Of a DNA stretch of 64,000 nt, positions 37,310 through 45,191 are shown piece by piece (position 1 is the stretch's first letter; every line of letters begins with the position of its first letter). The position numbers and the translations under genes were made by a program. This DNA comes from Brachybacterium ginsengisoli. GTDB taxonomy: Bacteria; Actinomycetota; Actinomycetes; Actinomycetales; Dermabacteraceae. The stretch spans positions 558,001-622,000 of the forward strand of contig NZ_CP023564.1 in assembly GCF_002407065.1 (NCBI RefSeq), given 5' to 3'. Below the pieces are notes generated by a model. It saw only the letters and a program-made list of their open reading frames with translations, did not search any database and was not told where the DNA came from.

Positions 37310-38397
37310 GCGCCTCCACCCCGATCCGCAGCTGGGTCACGGCCCAGCGCCACCTGCCCTCGCAGCTGCTGGGCCGCATCGTCACCTGGTTCATCGCGGA
37401 CCGCCACGCCGACTACGGTCTGGCCGTCATGCGCATCGCCTCCGGCAGCTTCCTGCTGGGCTGGCTGCTGCTGAACCTCCCGATCGCCTCCCGCATCTGG
37501 GGTCCGGGTTCCGCCTACTGGCAGCCGTACCGCGAGATCCTCGGCTACAACGCCCCGTTCAACGCCCTGCAGAACGCCGGCCCCGGCCTGTTCTGGCTCT
37601 GGTACCTGGTCACGATCGCACTGGTCGTCGCGTTCCTGCTCGGATGGCGCACCCGGTTCGTCACCCCGCTGCTGTTCATCGCCTACACGACGCTGAACGG
37701 GCAGAACACGCCGGTCTCCGACGGCGGCAACTACTTCATCCGGATCATGCTCCTGTACCTGATCCTGATCGACGTCTCGCGGCGCTGGTCCCTGGACTCC
37801 CGCCGCCGCGCCCGCTCCGGTCGCGAGGAGACCCAGACCGGCTCCGTGCTGCACAACATCGGGCTGTGCCTGGTGGTCGCGCAGATCTGCACGGTGTACC
37901 TGGAGGCCGGGCTCTACAAGGTCCAGGGGACCCTGTGGCAGAACGGCACGGCCGTGTACTACCCGCTGCAGTCCGTGGCCTACGGGGCCTTCCCCCCGCT
38001 GGCAGATCTGCTGACCCACTGGGCGTTCCCCGTGGTCATCGCGACCTACGTGACCGTGCTCGCGCAGATCGCCTTCCCGTTCCTGCTGTTCCACAAGGTC
38101 ACCCGTCGCATCGCGCTGGTGGTCCTGCTCGGAATGCACCTCAGCATCGCCGTGATCATGGGTCTGCCGTTCTTCTCGGGCATCATGGCCTCGGCCGACG
38201 CCGTGCTGGTCTCCGGCGCGACCTGGATCGCGATCGTGGCCTGGCTGCGCACCGCCCTCACCGAGAACCGGCTCTCGCGCACCCTCGTCGAGAAGCTGCC
38301 CCGTCGGGCGGGCCGCGGCCGCCGCGCCTCCACCTCTCCGAAGCCGGCTCCGGCACCGGATCCGCAGGGCGCCGAGGAGGAGCCCAGCAGGGTCTGA
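37306..38397 (+). CDS. HTTM-domain (SdpB-like) membrane protein
   Basis: 363 residues from the ATG overlapping the stop of the DUF5819 gene. Multiple membrane helices: about 38-58 (LAVMRIASGSFLLGWLLL), 95-117 (GLFWLWYLVTIALVVAFLLG), 120-160, 180-205, 240-270 and 270-310. This is the HTTM fold shared with vitamin-K-dependent gamma-carboxylases and SdpB. The conserved middle segment is LNGQNTPVSDGGNYFIRIML. The cytoplasmic tail is basic and Pro/Ala-rich. Acts in the membrane together with its coupled neighbour; whether it modifies a peptide or a lipid is unknown. Confidence 0.8.
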   Translation: MSASTPIRSWVTAQRHLPSQLLGRIVTWFIADRHADYGLAVMRIASGSFLLGWLLLNLPIASRIWGPGSAYWQPYREILGYNAPFNALQNAGPGLFWLWYLVTIALVVAFLLGWRTRFVTPLLFIAYTTLNGQNTPVSDGGNYFIRIMLLYLILIDVSRRWSLDSRRRARSGREETQTGSVLHNIGLCLVVAQICTVYLEAGLYKVQGTLWQNGTAVYYPLQSVAYGAFPPLADLLTHWAFPVVIATYVTVLAQIAFPFLLFHKVTRRIALVVLLGMHLSIAVIMGLPFFSGIMASADAVLVSGATWIAIVAWLRTALTENRLSRTLVEKLPRRAGRGRRASTSPKPAPAPDPQGAEEEPSRV

Positions 38398-38420
38398 TCA
38401 GGAGTCACCACCGGGAGATG

Positions 38421-38457
38421 GGCGGTCCCGTCGGGCAGGGAGCCCGCCGGGACCGCC
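38421..38457. terminator. Bidirectional terminator hairpin
   Basis: 16-bp stem (GGCGGTCCCGTCGGGC and its complement with one mismatch) around the loop AGGGA, between the convergent HTTM and PepSY genes. Confidence 0.75.
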
Positions 38458-38467
38458 ACGGAGGGTC

Positions 38468-39895
38468 TCAGCGTCCCGCCCGCACTCTCCCCACCACGGC
38501 ATCGAGCACCACGAACACCACCAGGCTGGCCCCCACCAGGGGCAGCAGCAGGCCCGCTGCCCCCGCGGTCAGCAGCACCAGCGCCACGCCCCACCAGGGC
38601 GCTCGGCGCAGCGCTCCGCGGTGGGGTGGGCGACCCACCCCCGCCCCACCTCGCGTGGGGCGGCGCTGCCACCACATCATGTAGCCCCACACGATCATCG
38701 CCACCAGGGCCGAGGCGATCGCGAACAGCACCAGCTGGTTCACCACCCCGAAGAGGACCCCCATGTGCAGGTCGATGCCCCAGCGGGTCAGCTTCGAGGC
38801 GATGTCGGCCTCGGCGAAGACGTAGCGGTCCACCACCTCGAGGCTCTCCCCGTCCACCGCCACCGCGTCCACCTTCGTGGGGTAGGAGCGCTGGATCTCC
38901 TCGATGACCCAGGCGGAGCCGGCATCGGCCGGGGGTCGGATCTCGATCCGGCCGGTGTCGATGACATCGGCGCGGCCGGCGGCCAGCACGTCGTCGATCG
39001 CCTCGATCCCTCCGGACGGTCCCTTCTGCTCCGCTGCGGGAGCGGCAGCTCCATGGCCGCCGTGCTCGCCGTGCTCGCCGTGCCCCGCCTCCTCGCTGGC
39101 GGGCTCCTCGCCCTCGACAGCCTGCTCGCTCTCGGGAAGCTCGGTGCTCACCGAGGCGGTGGTGAACCCCAGCGCCTCCCGCACCACGCCCACGTTCCCG
39201 CCTCCGTACCTGGACCAGGTGATGCCCGTCGCGCCCAGGAACAGCGCCCCGAGCAGAACCCACACGCCCACGGAACTGTGCAGCGACAGGGTGCGGCGGT
39301 AGCCGCGGGCGTGCAGATCCGGTCGCAACAGGTCGCGCTTCCGCCGGGACCGGCGCGCCCGGCGCACCCACAGGCCCAGCCCGGCCACCGCGATCACCCC
39401 GAGCCAGGAGGCGGAGAGCTCGCTGTACAGCCGTCCCGCCTCGCCCAGATGCAGGTTCCGGTGCAGCTGATCGATCCACGAACGCAGCGGCAGAGACCCG
39501 CTGGTGCCGTACACGGTGAGATCGCCCTGGATCTCCGCGGTCGCCGGATCCACCATGATCGCCCGCGACTCGCTCTCCCCGAGAGACGGGTCCGCGTACA
39601 TCACCCGCGTGGTGTCCCCGGGCTCGGGAGCGGGACGGACCGCGGAGACCTGCGCACCCTCGCCCACAAGCTCCTGTGCGGCGGCGACCTGCTGCGCGAG
39701 CGGCAGCGCGGGCCCCTCCGTGCGGGCCTCGAGCTCGTCGGCGTAGACGAGCTGCTCCACCTGCGGGCTCACCGCGTACAGCGCCCCGCTCGCCGCGGAG
39801 ACCAGCAGGAACGGACCCACCAGGAGCGCCGCATAGAAGTGCAGGCGCAGCAGCAGCGGGCCCAGCCAGTGCCGCGGGGCGGGGGACTCGGGCAT
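38468..39895 (-). CDS. PepSY-associated membrane protein with a His-rich loop
   Basis: 475 residues. Four main membrane segments: about 13-40 (LHFYAALLVGPFLLVSAASG), 162-178, 208-228 and 375-405, plus two C-terminal hydrophobic stretches. This is the PepSY_TM layout, with PepSY-like extracytoplasmic segments around 60-130 and 300-360. A histidine-rich stretch GHGEHGEHGGHG lies around 268-280 in the extracytoplasmic loop and could bind copper, zinc or iron. PepSY_TM proteins are often linked to metal or siderophore handling; that role is inferred. It is the last gene of a three-gene minus-strand operon, 7 bp after the sortase gene. Confidence 0.8.
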   Translation of the reverse strand: MPESPAPRHWLGPLLLRLHFYAALLVGPFLLVSAASGALYAVSPQVEQLVYADELEARTEGPALPLAQQVAAAQELVGEGAQVSAVRPAPEPGDTTRVMYADPSLGESESRAIMVDPATAEIQGDLTVYGTSGSLPLRSWIDQLHRNLHLGEAGRLYSELSASWLGVIAVAGLGLWVRRARRSRRKRDLLRPDLHARGYRRTLSLHSSVGVWVLLGALFLGATGITWSRYGGGNVGVVREALGFTTASVSTELPESEQAVEGEEPASEEAGHGEHGEHGGHGAAAPAAEQKGPSGGIEAIDDVLAAGRADVIDTGRIEIRPPADAGSAWVIEEIQRSYPTKVDAVAVDGESLEVVDRYVFAEADIASKLTRWGIDLHMGVLFGVVNQLVLFAIASALVAMIVWGYMMWWQRRPTRGGAGVGRPPHRGALRRAPWWGVALVLLTAGAAGLLLPLVGASLVVFVVLDAVVGRVRAGR

Positions 39896-39902
39896 CGGAT
39901 CC

Positions 39903-40700
39903 TCAGTTCTCGATCAGGCGCAGGAAGACGACGGTGTTGTCGAGGTGATGGCCCTGGTCATCGAGCTCGCCGCCACAGGTGATCAGCCGCAGCTCCGGAC
40001 CGTCGGTGCGACCGTAGACGGCGACGGTGGGGAAGGCGTCCTTCGCGAAGCGGGCCGTGTCGTAGACCTCGAAGGTCGCCGTGGTGCCGTCCTCACGATC
40101 CACCTCGACGCGGTCCCCGCTGCGCAGGGCGCCGAGTTCGAAGAAGATCGACGGGTCGCCGCCCCAGGTGACGTGCCCCTCGATCACCGACGGGCCGACC
40201 TCGCCGGGCGTCGGGGAACCGTCGAACCAGGCTGGATCGTGAGCCCGTTCGCCGCTCGGGGCCAGCAGCGCGCCGTCCGGGCCGAGGCCCAGGGGGAACA
40301 CCTCGGCCTCGAGGGACAGCGAGTCGATCCGCAGGGTGGTCGGCTCGGAGCGGGTCAGTGCCGGTGCGAGGGGCTCCTCGGGCTCGGCAGGCTCAGCTGG
40401 CTCAGCTGGCTCAGCTGGCTCAGCAGGCTCCGTGGGCTCCGCCGGTTCGTCGGCCGCCGTGGGGGTGGCGGCGCCCTCGGCGGACGGGCCGGGGACGGTG
40501 CCGCCGTCGTCGGAAGCCTGCGCGTCGCCACCGCCGTCGGAAGCCTGCGCGGCGGTGCGGAGCTCCGGCTGGGGAGGCTCCCCGACCTGCGAGGTCAGCG
40601 TGTAGCCCACCAGCAGGGCCCCGAGGACGGCCAGGGCGCCGAGGGCGGCGATCGTCAGCCGACGACCGCCGCCCCGGCGGTTCTCTCCCGGAGAGGTCAT
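39903..40700 (-). CDS. Class F sortase
   Basis: 265 residues. N-terminal membrane anchor (about 14-36), then a low-complexity linker with consecutive AEP triplets (about 85-110), then the sortase domain. The catalytic residues visible are His176 (VIEGHVTW), Cys242 (LRLITCGG) and Arg261 (VVFLRL). The compact domain and the position of the His/Cys motifs fit class F, which cleaves LPxTG-like signals. One base separates its start from the stop of the CHRD gene, so the two are coupled. The CHRD protein has a C-terminal hydrophobic tail but no obvious LPxTG, and the two LAxTG proteins in this window fit class E better, so its substrate is unclear. Confidence 0.85.
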   Translation of the reverse strand: MTSPGENRRGGGRRLTIAALGALAVLGALLVGYTLTSQVGEPPQPELRTAAQASDGGGDAQASDDGGTVPGPSAEGAATPTAADEPAEPTEPAEPAEPAEPAEPAEPEEPLAPALTRSEPTTLRIDSLSLEAEVFPLGLGPDGALLAPSGERAHDPAWFDGSPTPGEVGPSVIEGHVTWGGDPSIFFELGALRSGDRVEVDREDGTTATFEVYDTARFAKDAFPTVAVYGRTDGPELRLITCGGELDDQGHHLDNTVVFLRLIEN

Positions 40701-40701
40701 C

Positions 40702-41475
40702 TCACCGCTGGGTACGGCGACGGAGCGCGAAGGCTCCGGCGGCCGCGGCGGTCAGCAGGCCTCCGCCGGCGGCCAGGGCTCCGACGTTCTCGATGCCTGC
40801 GGTCGAGCCGCCACCGGTGGCGGCGCCACCGTCAGGCCACTCCTGCATCTGAGCGACCTCGAGCTCGCCGCAGGCGGCGGGATCGGTGGCCTCGGAGGGC
40901 AGGCTCGGATCGAGATCCGACTTCACGTCGCCGTCGTAGGCGCCGCTGCCGTTGTGGTCCACACCGTGCACCACGATCACGCCCTTGCCGGCGGCGATGT
41001 CGGCGGCGACCTGGTCGCTGACCTCGAAGGTGCGCTCGTAGGGCGCGTCACCGACGGGGAAGCGTTCCACGGCCAGTCCGCTGTCCGGGCTGGTGTCGCC
41101 CTCGGTGGTCAGCGAGGCGACGATGTCGCCGTAGGCGTGGTGGGCGTCGGAGACCTGCAGGGCACCGTTCTCGCCGTTGCCCTTGGCATCCGGGTCAGGG
41201 CAGGAGTTCGTGCCGCCCACGTGGATGTGCTGGGCATGGGGGGAATCGGCCAGCAGGCCCGTGTTCTCCATCTTCACCGTCACCTCGTTGCCCTCGAGCG
41301 TGACCCAGGCGGTGCCGGAGGCGCCGGACTGGTTCAGCTCGGTGAGGTGGGCTTCGAGCGTGGTCGATCCGTGGTCTCCGCCATGGCCCTCGGCGAGGGC
41401 GGCGGGGGCGCTGAGCATGCCCACTGCGGCGGTCGCCGCGAGCAGAGGGAGCAGTCGCTTCGTCATCGTGCGCAT
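40702..41475 (-). CDS. Secreted CHRD-domain protein with C-terminal membrane tail
   Basis: 257 residues from the ATG at 41475 (AAGGAG 6 bases upstream). A Sec signal peptide is cleaved near ALA-EG (28/29). The CHRD-like domain (about 38-205) contains GTAWVTLEGNEVTVKMENTG and the metal-type histidines HAQHIHVGG (80-88), with a later HGVDHNGSGAYDGD. Cysteines at CPDP and ACGEL may pair. The protein ends in a Gly-rich stretch, a hydrophobic helix and RRRTQR, the shape of a sorting signal without a canonical pentapeptide (closest is STAGIENVG). Coupled to the class F sortase. Probably a surface protein; the CHRD fold has no settled activity in bacteria. Confidence 0.75.
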   Translation of the reverse strand: MRTMTKRLLPLLAATAAVGMLSAPAALAEGHGGDHGSTTLEAHLTELNQSGASGTAWVTLEGNEVTVKMENTGLLADSPHAQHIHVGGTNSCPDPDAKGNGENGALQVSDAHHAYGDIVASLTTEGDTSPDSGLAVERFPVGDAPYERTFEVSDQVAADIAAGKGVIVVHGVDHNGSGAYDGDVKSDLDPSLPSEATDPAACGELEVAQMQEWPDGGAATGGGSTAGIENVGALAAGGGLLTAAAAGAFALRRRTQR

Positions 41476-41760
41476 CGTGACTCCTTCGACGAGGTGACGG
41501 GCGGCGGTGAGCCGTCGAGGACGACACCTCTCGATCACTGTTCGGAGCCCGCGGGCGAACGGATGGGGACGAATGTTCGCACTCTTCCGTCGGGCGGGAT
41601 CGGCGGTCATCGCCAGGCAGGGAGCAGAGCCGGGCGGCCCCGTGGTGCGGGGGAGGAATCCTCGTCACGAGGTCACGATGACCAGGGGGTCTCGCCGGTC
41701 CGCTCCTGCAGTGCTTCGCTCGTCGGTTTTCTGCACTTTTCTGATCTGCATCGCCCGACA

Positions 41761-41776
41761 CGGACAATGCGGACGG
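41761..41776 (+). promoter_or_regulatory. Putative operator, copy 2 (CGGACAATGCGGACGG)
   Basis: Second copy of the two-CGGAC motif, 102 nt before the first gene of the SipW operon. It lies in a 403-bp divergent intergenic region (41476-41878) that otherwise shows only AT-richer sequence and no gene. The RBS GGGGGA precedes the ATG at 41879. Confidence 0.5.
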
Positions 41777-41878
41777 AAGTTCATGACGACCGTGTAGTTT
41801 CCGGGAATCCTCGATAGCCTCGTCGAAGTCACTGAATATCGAGCTCTGACAGCTCGCGACATCGATCGGGGGATCATC

Positions 41879-42490
41879 ATGTCCACGTCCACCACCTCTC
41901 CTCAGCGCGGCCGGAAGATTCGCGCCCTCCTCGCCGGCGGTCTCGTGCTCGGCGTCGGCGCCGCCGTCACCCTTGCCGCGTGGACCGATGAGGAATGGGC
42001 GATCGGCAACTTCGGCGCCGGCTCCTTCAACATCGAGGGAAGCACCGACGGCACCGACTTCGCCGACCACAACTCCGAAGCCGGCGCGGCGGTCCTCCCC
42101 TTCGAGATCGACGCCGAGAACCTCAGCCCCGGCGACTCGGTCGCCGCGCCCTTCGTGGTGCGCACCGATGCGGCCACCACCTATGGCGCGACCGTCGAGC
42201 TGACCTCAGCTGCGGGGGAGGGCACCATCGCCCCGGACCTCACCTACGGGATCTCCCAGGTGGGCGCGACGGGCGAGTGCACCGAGGGCGCCACCGGCAC
42301 CCCGATCGTCCCCGCCGGCACCAGCGTCGATGCGATCACCGGCGCGGCCCCCTTCACCCTCGAGGCCGGGGCGGCGGGCGCCGCCGGAGCCCCGGTCGTC
42401 CTCTGCTTCGAGGTCACCGCCGGAGAGACCCTCCAGCAGGGTGACACAGGCTCCGCGACCTGGGAGTTCACGGCCACCTCCGTCGAGTGA
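41879..42490 (+). CDS. SipW-type exported protein (TasA/CalY-like), first gene of operon
   Basis: 203 residues. Alternate (SipW-dependent) signal: RKIRALLAGGLVLGVGAAVT, then AAWTDEEWAIGNFGAGSF, with the W-[TN]-D-E...F-x-A-G-x-F pattern just after the cleavage site. The mature domain is acidic and beta-rich (EIDAENLSPGDSVAAPFVVR) with two cysteines. Such proteins form fibres or act as matrix components in Bacillus. Here it opens a four-gene operon with a second exported protein (GTGA overlap), the SipW peptidase and a third exported protein. The 16-bp motif upstream is shared with the decayed paralogue at 31081. Confidence 0.85.
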   Translation: MSTSTTSPQRGRKIRALLAGGLVLGVGAAVTLAAWTDEEWAIGNFGAGSFNIEGSTDGTDFADHNSEAGAAVLPFEIDAENLSPGDSVAAPFVVRTDAATTYGATVELTSAAGEGTIAPDLTYGISQVGATGECTEGATGTPIVPAGTSVDAITGAAPFTLEAGAAGAAGAPVVLCFEVTAGETLQQGDTGSATWEFTATSVE

Positions 42491-43158
42491 CCCGCCGATC
42501 GCGCACGAGCGCGCCGCCGACGACCCCTCCGCATGATCCGATGCGGCGGCGCCGTCGGTGGCGCCAGTTCCGGGCCCTGCTCGCCGGAGGCGTCGCCTTC
42601 GGCCTCGGGGCCTCGGTCACCATGGCCGCCTGGAACGACACCGAGACCGGTACCGCCGAGTTCCGCGCCGGCGAGTTCCAGCTCGAGGCCAACATCGACG
42701 GCACCTGGAACGCCACCCGGCAGATGACCTTCACCTCCGGGGCCATGTTCCCCGGTGCGGTCACCTACGCCCCGGTGCGGCTTCGCACCACCCCGACCAC
42801 CACCGTGCCCGGGGACATGACCGTCACCGGCACCGGCCGCACCAGCGGCAGCGGCGCCATCGCGGACTCCCTCGAGTACCGGGCGGTGATCCAGCCGGTC
42901 ACCGGCACCACCCCGCCCGCCTGCGGTGCGGGCGCGTTCACCTCCTCGGCGACCTACGCCTTCGGCAGCGCCACCAGCTGGCAGGCGATGAGCTCCGGCG
43001 TCACCTCGCCGACCGTCCGCCGGCTGGAAGCGGCCCAGCGCAGCACTCTGCAGTACTGCTTCGAGGTGCGCCTGCGCGCCAACACCCCCAACTCCGCCCA
43101 GGGCACCCGGGCCGGCTACACCTGGACCTGGGACGCCACGTCCGTCGCCCCGGGATGA
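42487..43158 (+). CDS. SipW-type exported protein, second gene of operon
   Basis: 223 residues from a GTG overlapping the previous stop (GTGA); an internal ATG at 42541 is an alternative start that leaves the signal intact. The signal reads RRWRQFRALLAGGVAFGLGA followed by AAWNDTETGTAEFRAGEFQL, again the SipW pattern. The mature domain is Thr/Gly-rich and beta-rich, with two cysteines (PPACGAG, LQYCFEV). Different from the first exported protein beyond the signal, suggesting separate subunits, e.g. major and minor fibre components. The stop overlaps the peptidase start (ATGA). Confidence 0.83.
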   Translation: MTRRSRTSAPPTTPPHDPMRRRRRWRQFRALLAGGVAFGLGASVTMAAWNDTETGTAEFRAGEFQLEANIDGTWNATRQMTFTSGAMFPGAVTYAPVRLRTTPTTTVPGDMTVTGTGRTSGSGAIADSLEYRAVIQPVTGTTPPACGAGAFTSSATYAFGSATSWQAMSSGVTSPTVRRLEAAQRSTLQYCFEVRLRANTPNSAQGTRAGYTWTWDATSVAPG

Positions 43159-44516
43159 GGACCATGGAGACCGCCACGCGCACCGCCCACCGTCGACGCC
43201 CTCTGGCCGTCGTGGGGGATCACCTGCTCACGGTGCTCGCCGTCGCGGGGGCGCTGTGCATCGCGCTGGTGATCCTCAGCTGGGTCTTCAACATCTCGAT
43301 CATGATGTTCCGCACCGGTTCCATGAGCCCCACGATCACGGCCGGCTCCATCGCCTTCGTGCGCGAGATCCCGGCGACCGAGATGGAGGAGGGGGACGTC
43401 GTCACCGTCTCCCGTGGCGCGAACGTGCTGCCGGTGACCCACCGGGTCGTGGACATCGACGAGGTGGACCACACCACGGGCGAGGTCACCTTCGCGATGC
43501 GCGGAGACGCCAACGACGTCGACGATCCCGAGCCCTACACCGCCACCGAGGTGCGAGAGGTGATCGTCTCCGTCCCCGGTGCCGCGCGCGTGGTCCAGTG
43601 GTTCGGAGACCCGTACGTCCTCGGCGGGCTCACCCTCGGTGCCACGGTGCTCGTGATCTGGGCCTTCTGGCCGCGTGAGCAGGAGGAGTCCGACGAACCG
43701 GAGGGCACCTCCGTGGCCCACGCCGCAGGGGTGCCCCTGCTCGCGGCCCTGGTCCTCGCCGCCCCCGGCATGGAGCATCCCGAGTCCACGCTGATCGCCG
43801 GTGAGCACCTGCGCATGCAGACCACCGGCGATCCCGTGCAGATGCAGAACCTCCACCCCGGACAGGCGGTGACCTGGGAGGTAGGCGTCTGGGCCGAGGC
43901 GCCCGAGCCCGGGGAGATCCGCCTGGGGATCACCGGGCGGGGGGAGCTGGCCCGGATCGACGACGCCCTGCGCGTTTCGGTGACCAGCTGCTCCGAGCCG
44001 TGGATCGCGGAGAACTGCTCGAGCGGGGCCGTCGAGCTGCTGCCCGCGACGAGCCTGGACCGCATCGCCGAGGTCGAACCCACCCGGCTGCTCACCACCA
44101 TGGACACCGACGAGCAGCGGTGGCTCCGCATCGAGGTGGTCCTCGACGACTCCGGAGGGGCGGTGCCCGCCGACGCCGAAGGGGACGTGCTCGTGCACGC
44201 CTCCGGCGCCGGCGAGGAGATCTCCACGGGCCCCGACGCGCCGGGCGGCGATGCACCCGGCGGCGATGCGCCGGGCGGCGATGCACCCGGCGGCGATGCG
44301 CCGGGCGGCGATGCGCCGGGCCCCGACGCGCCGGGCGGCGACGGCGAGGGAAACGGCGGAGGGCATCAGGGCGATGATCGGCACAACGGCGACCTGTGGG
44401 GCGAAGGCCTCGCCCGCACCGGTGCCTCCGGGGTGGTGACCCTGCTCAGCGCGGGGCTGCTGGCCGTCGTGCTCGGCCTCGCGCTGCGGCGCGCCCGGGG
44501 TCGGGGGGAGCGGTGA
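43155..44516 (+). CDS. sipW: SipW-type signal peptidase I fused to an LARTG-anchored extracellular domain
   Basis: 453 residues. TM1 is about 20-45. The S26 catalytic domain has Ser56 in FRTGSMSPTI and His96 in VTHRVV in place of the usual lysine, as in ER-type/SipW peptidases, with Asp118 in RGDAND. TM2 is about 152-172. Ordinary SipW proteins end near here. This one continues: an acidic cytoplasmic loop, a third hydrophobic segment (about 188-204), an extracellular domain (about 206-350) with a cysteine pair (278/288), six or more DAPGGD repeats (360-395), then LARTG (419-423), a membrane helix and RRARGRGER. The last part is a complete class E sortase signal. A start at 43164 is also possible. 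Coupled by ATGA to the preceding substrate gene. Confidence 0.85.
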   Translation: MRTMETATRTAHRRRPLAVVGDHLLTVLAVAGALCIALVILSWVFNISIMMFRTGSMSPTITAGSIAFVREIPATEMEEGDVVTVSRGANVLPVTHRVVDIDEVDHTTGEVTFAMRGDANDVDDPEPYTATEVREVIVSVPGAARVVQWFGDPYVLGGLTLGATVLVIWAFWPREQEESDEPEGTSVAHAAGVPLLAALVLAAPGMEHPESTLIAGEHLRMQTTGDPVQMQNLHPGQAVTWEVGVWAEAPEPGEIRLGITGRGELARIDDALRVSVTSCSEPWIAENCSSGAVELLPATSLDRIAEVEPTRLLTTMDTDEQRWLRIEVVLDDSGGAVPADAEGDVLVHASGAGEEISTGPDAPGGDAPGGDAPGGDAPGGDAPGGDAPGPDAPGGDGEGNGGGHQGDDRHNGDLWGEGLARTGASGVVTLLSAGLLAVVLGLALRRARGRGER

Positions 44517-45043
44517 TGACCACATCGCAGGTGCGGCGGCTCCGCCACCACCCGTCGGCCGACGACGACCGCCCCGCCACCCGCTGGAGGCACGGGGCGC
44601 GGCCCGTGGCCGGGGTGCTCGCGCTCCTGCTGCTCGCCGCGACGCTCCTGGGTGGCACCGGAGCCCTGGGCCGCGCCACCGAGGGGATGTGGACCGACGC
44701 GATGTGGACGGCCCCCAAGCCGGCGGACGGCAGCTTCACCGGACTGCAGGTCGGGCCCGTGCAGGCGTACAGCTGCACGGCCGCGCTGTGGACCTCGGCG
44801 ACGGTGACCTGGCAGCGCCCGGCCGGGACCCCGAGCGGGGTGGTCAGCTATCGGGTCACGCTGCAGCGCGGGTCCACCACCCAGACCACCACCCAGACGG
44901 CGACGACCTTCGAGTACAGCCGCCCGGCCGGCAACTTCGACGCTGTCACGCTCACGGTCCAGCCGTTCATCGGGGAGTGGAACGGCACCTCGCAGTCGAT
45001 GCGCCTGGAGGCGGTGCCGCTCGTCGGCATGCGATGCCCGTGA
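44516..45043 (+). CDS. SipW-operon third exported protein
   Basis: 175 residues; the ATG shares one base with the peptidase stop and GGGGGAG lies just upstream. An arginine-rich n-region and hydrophobic core (RPVAGVLALLLLAATLLGG) lead into ATEGMWTDAMW, a looser version of the SipW-type cleavage region. The mature domain resembles a fibronectin-like beta sandwich (YSCTAALWTSATVTWQRP; FDAVTLTVQPFIGEW). It resembles the lone exported protein at 30398 in size and layout. Probably a minor matrix or fibre component. Confidence 0.72.
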   Translation: MTTSQVRRLRHHPSADDDRPATRWRHGARPVAGVLALLLLAATLLGGTGALGRATEGMWTDAMWTAPKPADGSFTGLQVGPVQAYSCTAALWTSATVTWQRPAGTPSGVVSYRVTLQRGSTTQTTTQTATTFEYSRPAGNFDAVTLTVQPFIGEWNGTSQSMRLEAVPLVGMRCP

Positions 45044-45191
45044 ACGCGGGGCGGCGGGGCCGGCGCGGTCATCGCGCAACCCTCGCGAGGACCTACCGCC
45101 GCGGCGCCTGACGTGGCAGGCTTGACCCGAGCATTCCCACGTTGAAATTCCGGGCCCGAGGGCCCGCACCACACCATCGGAGCTGTAAGAG

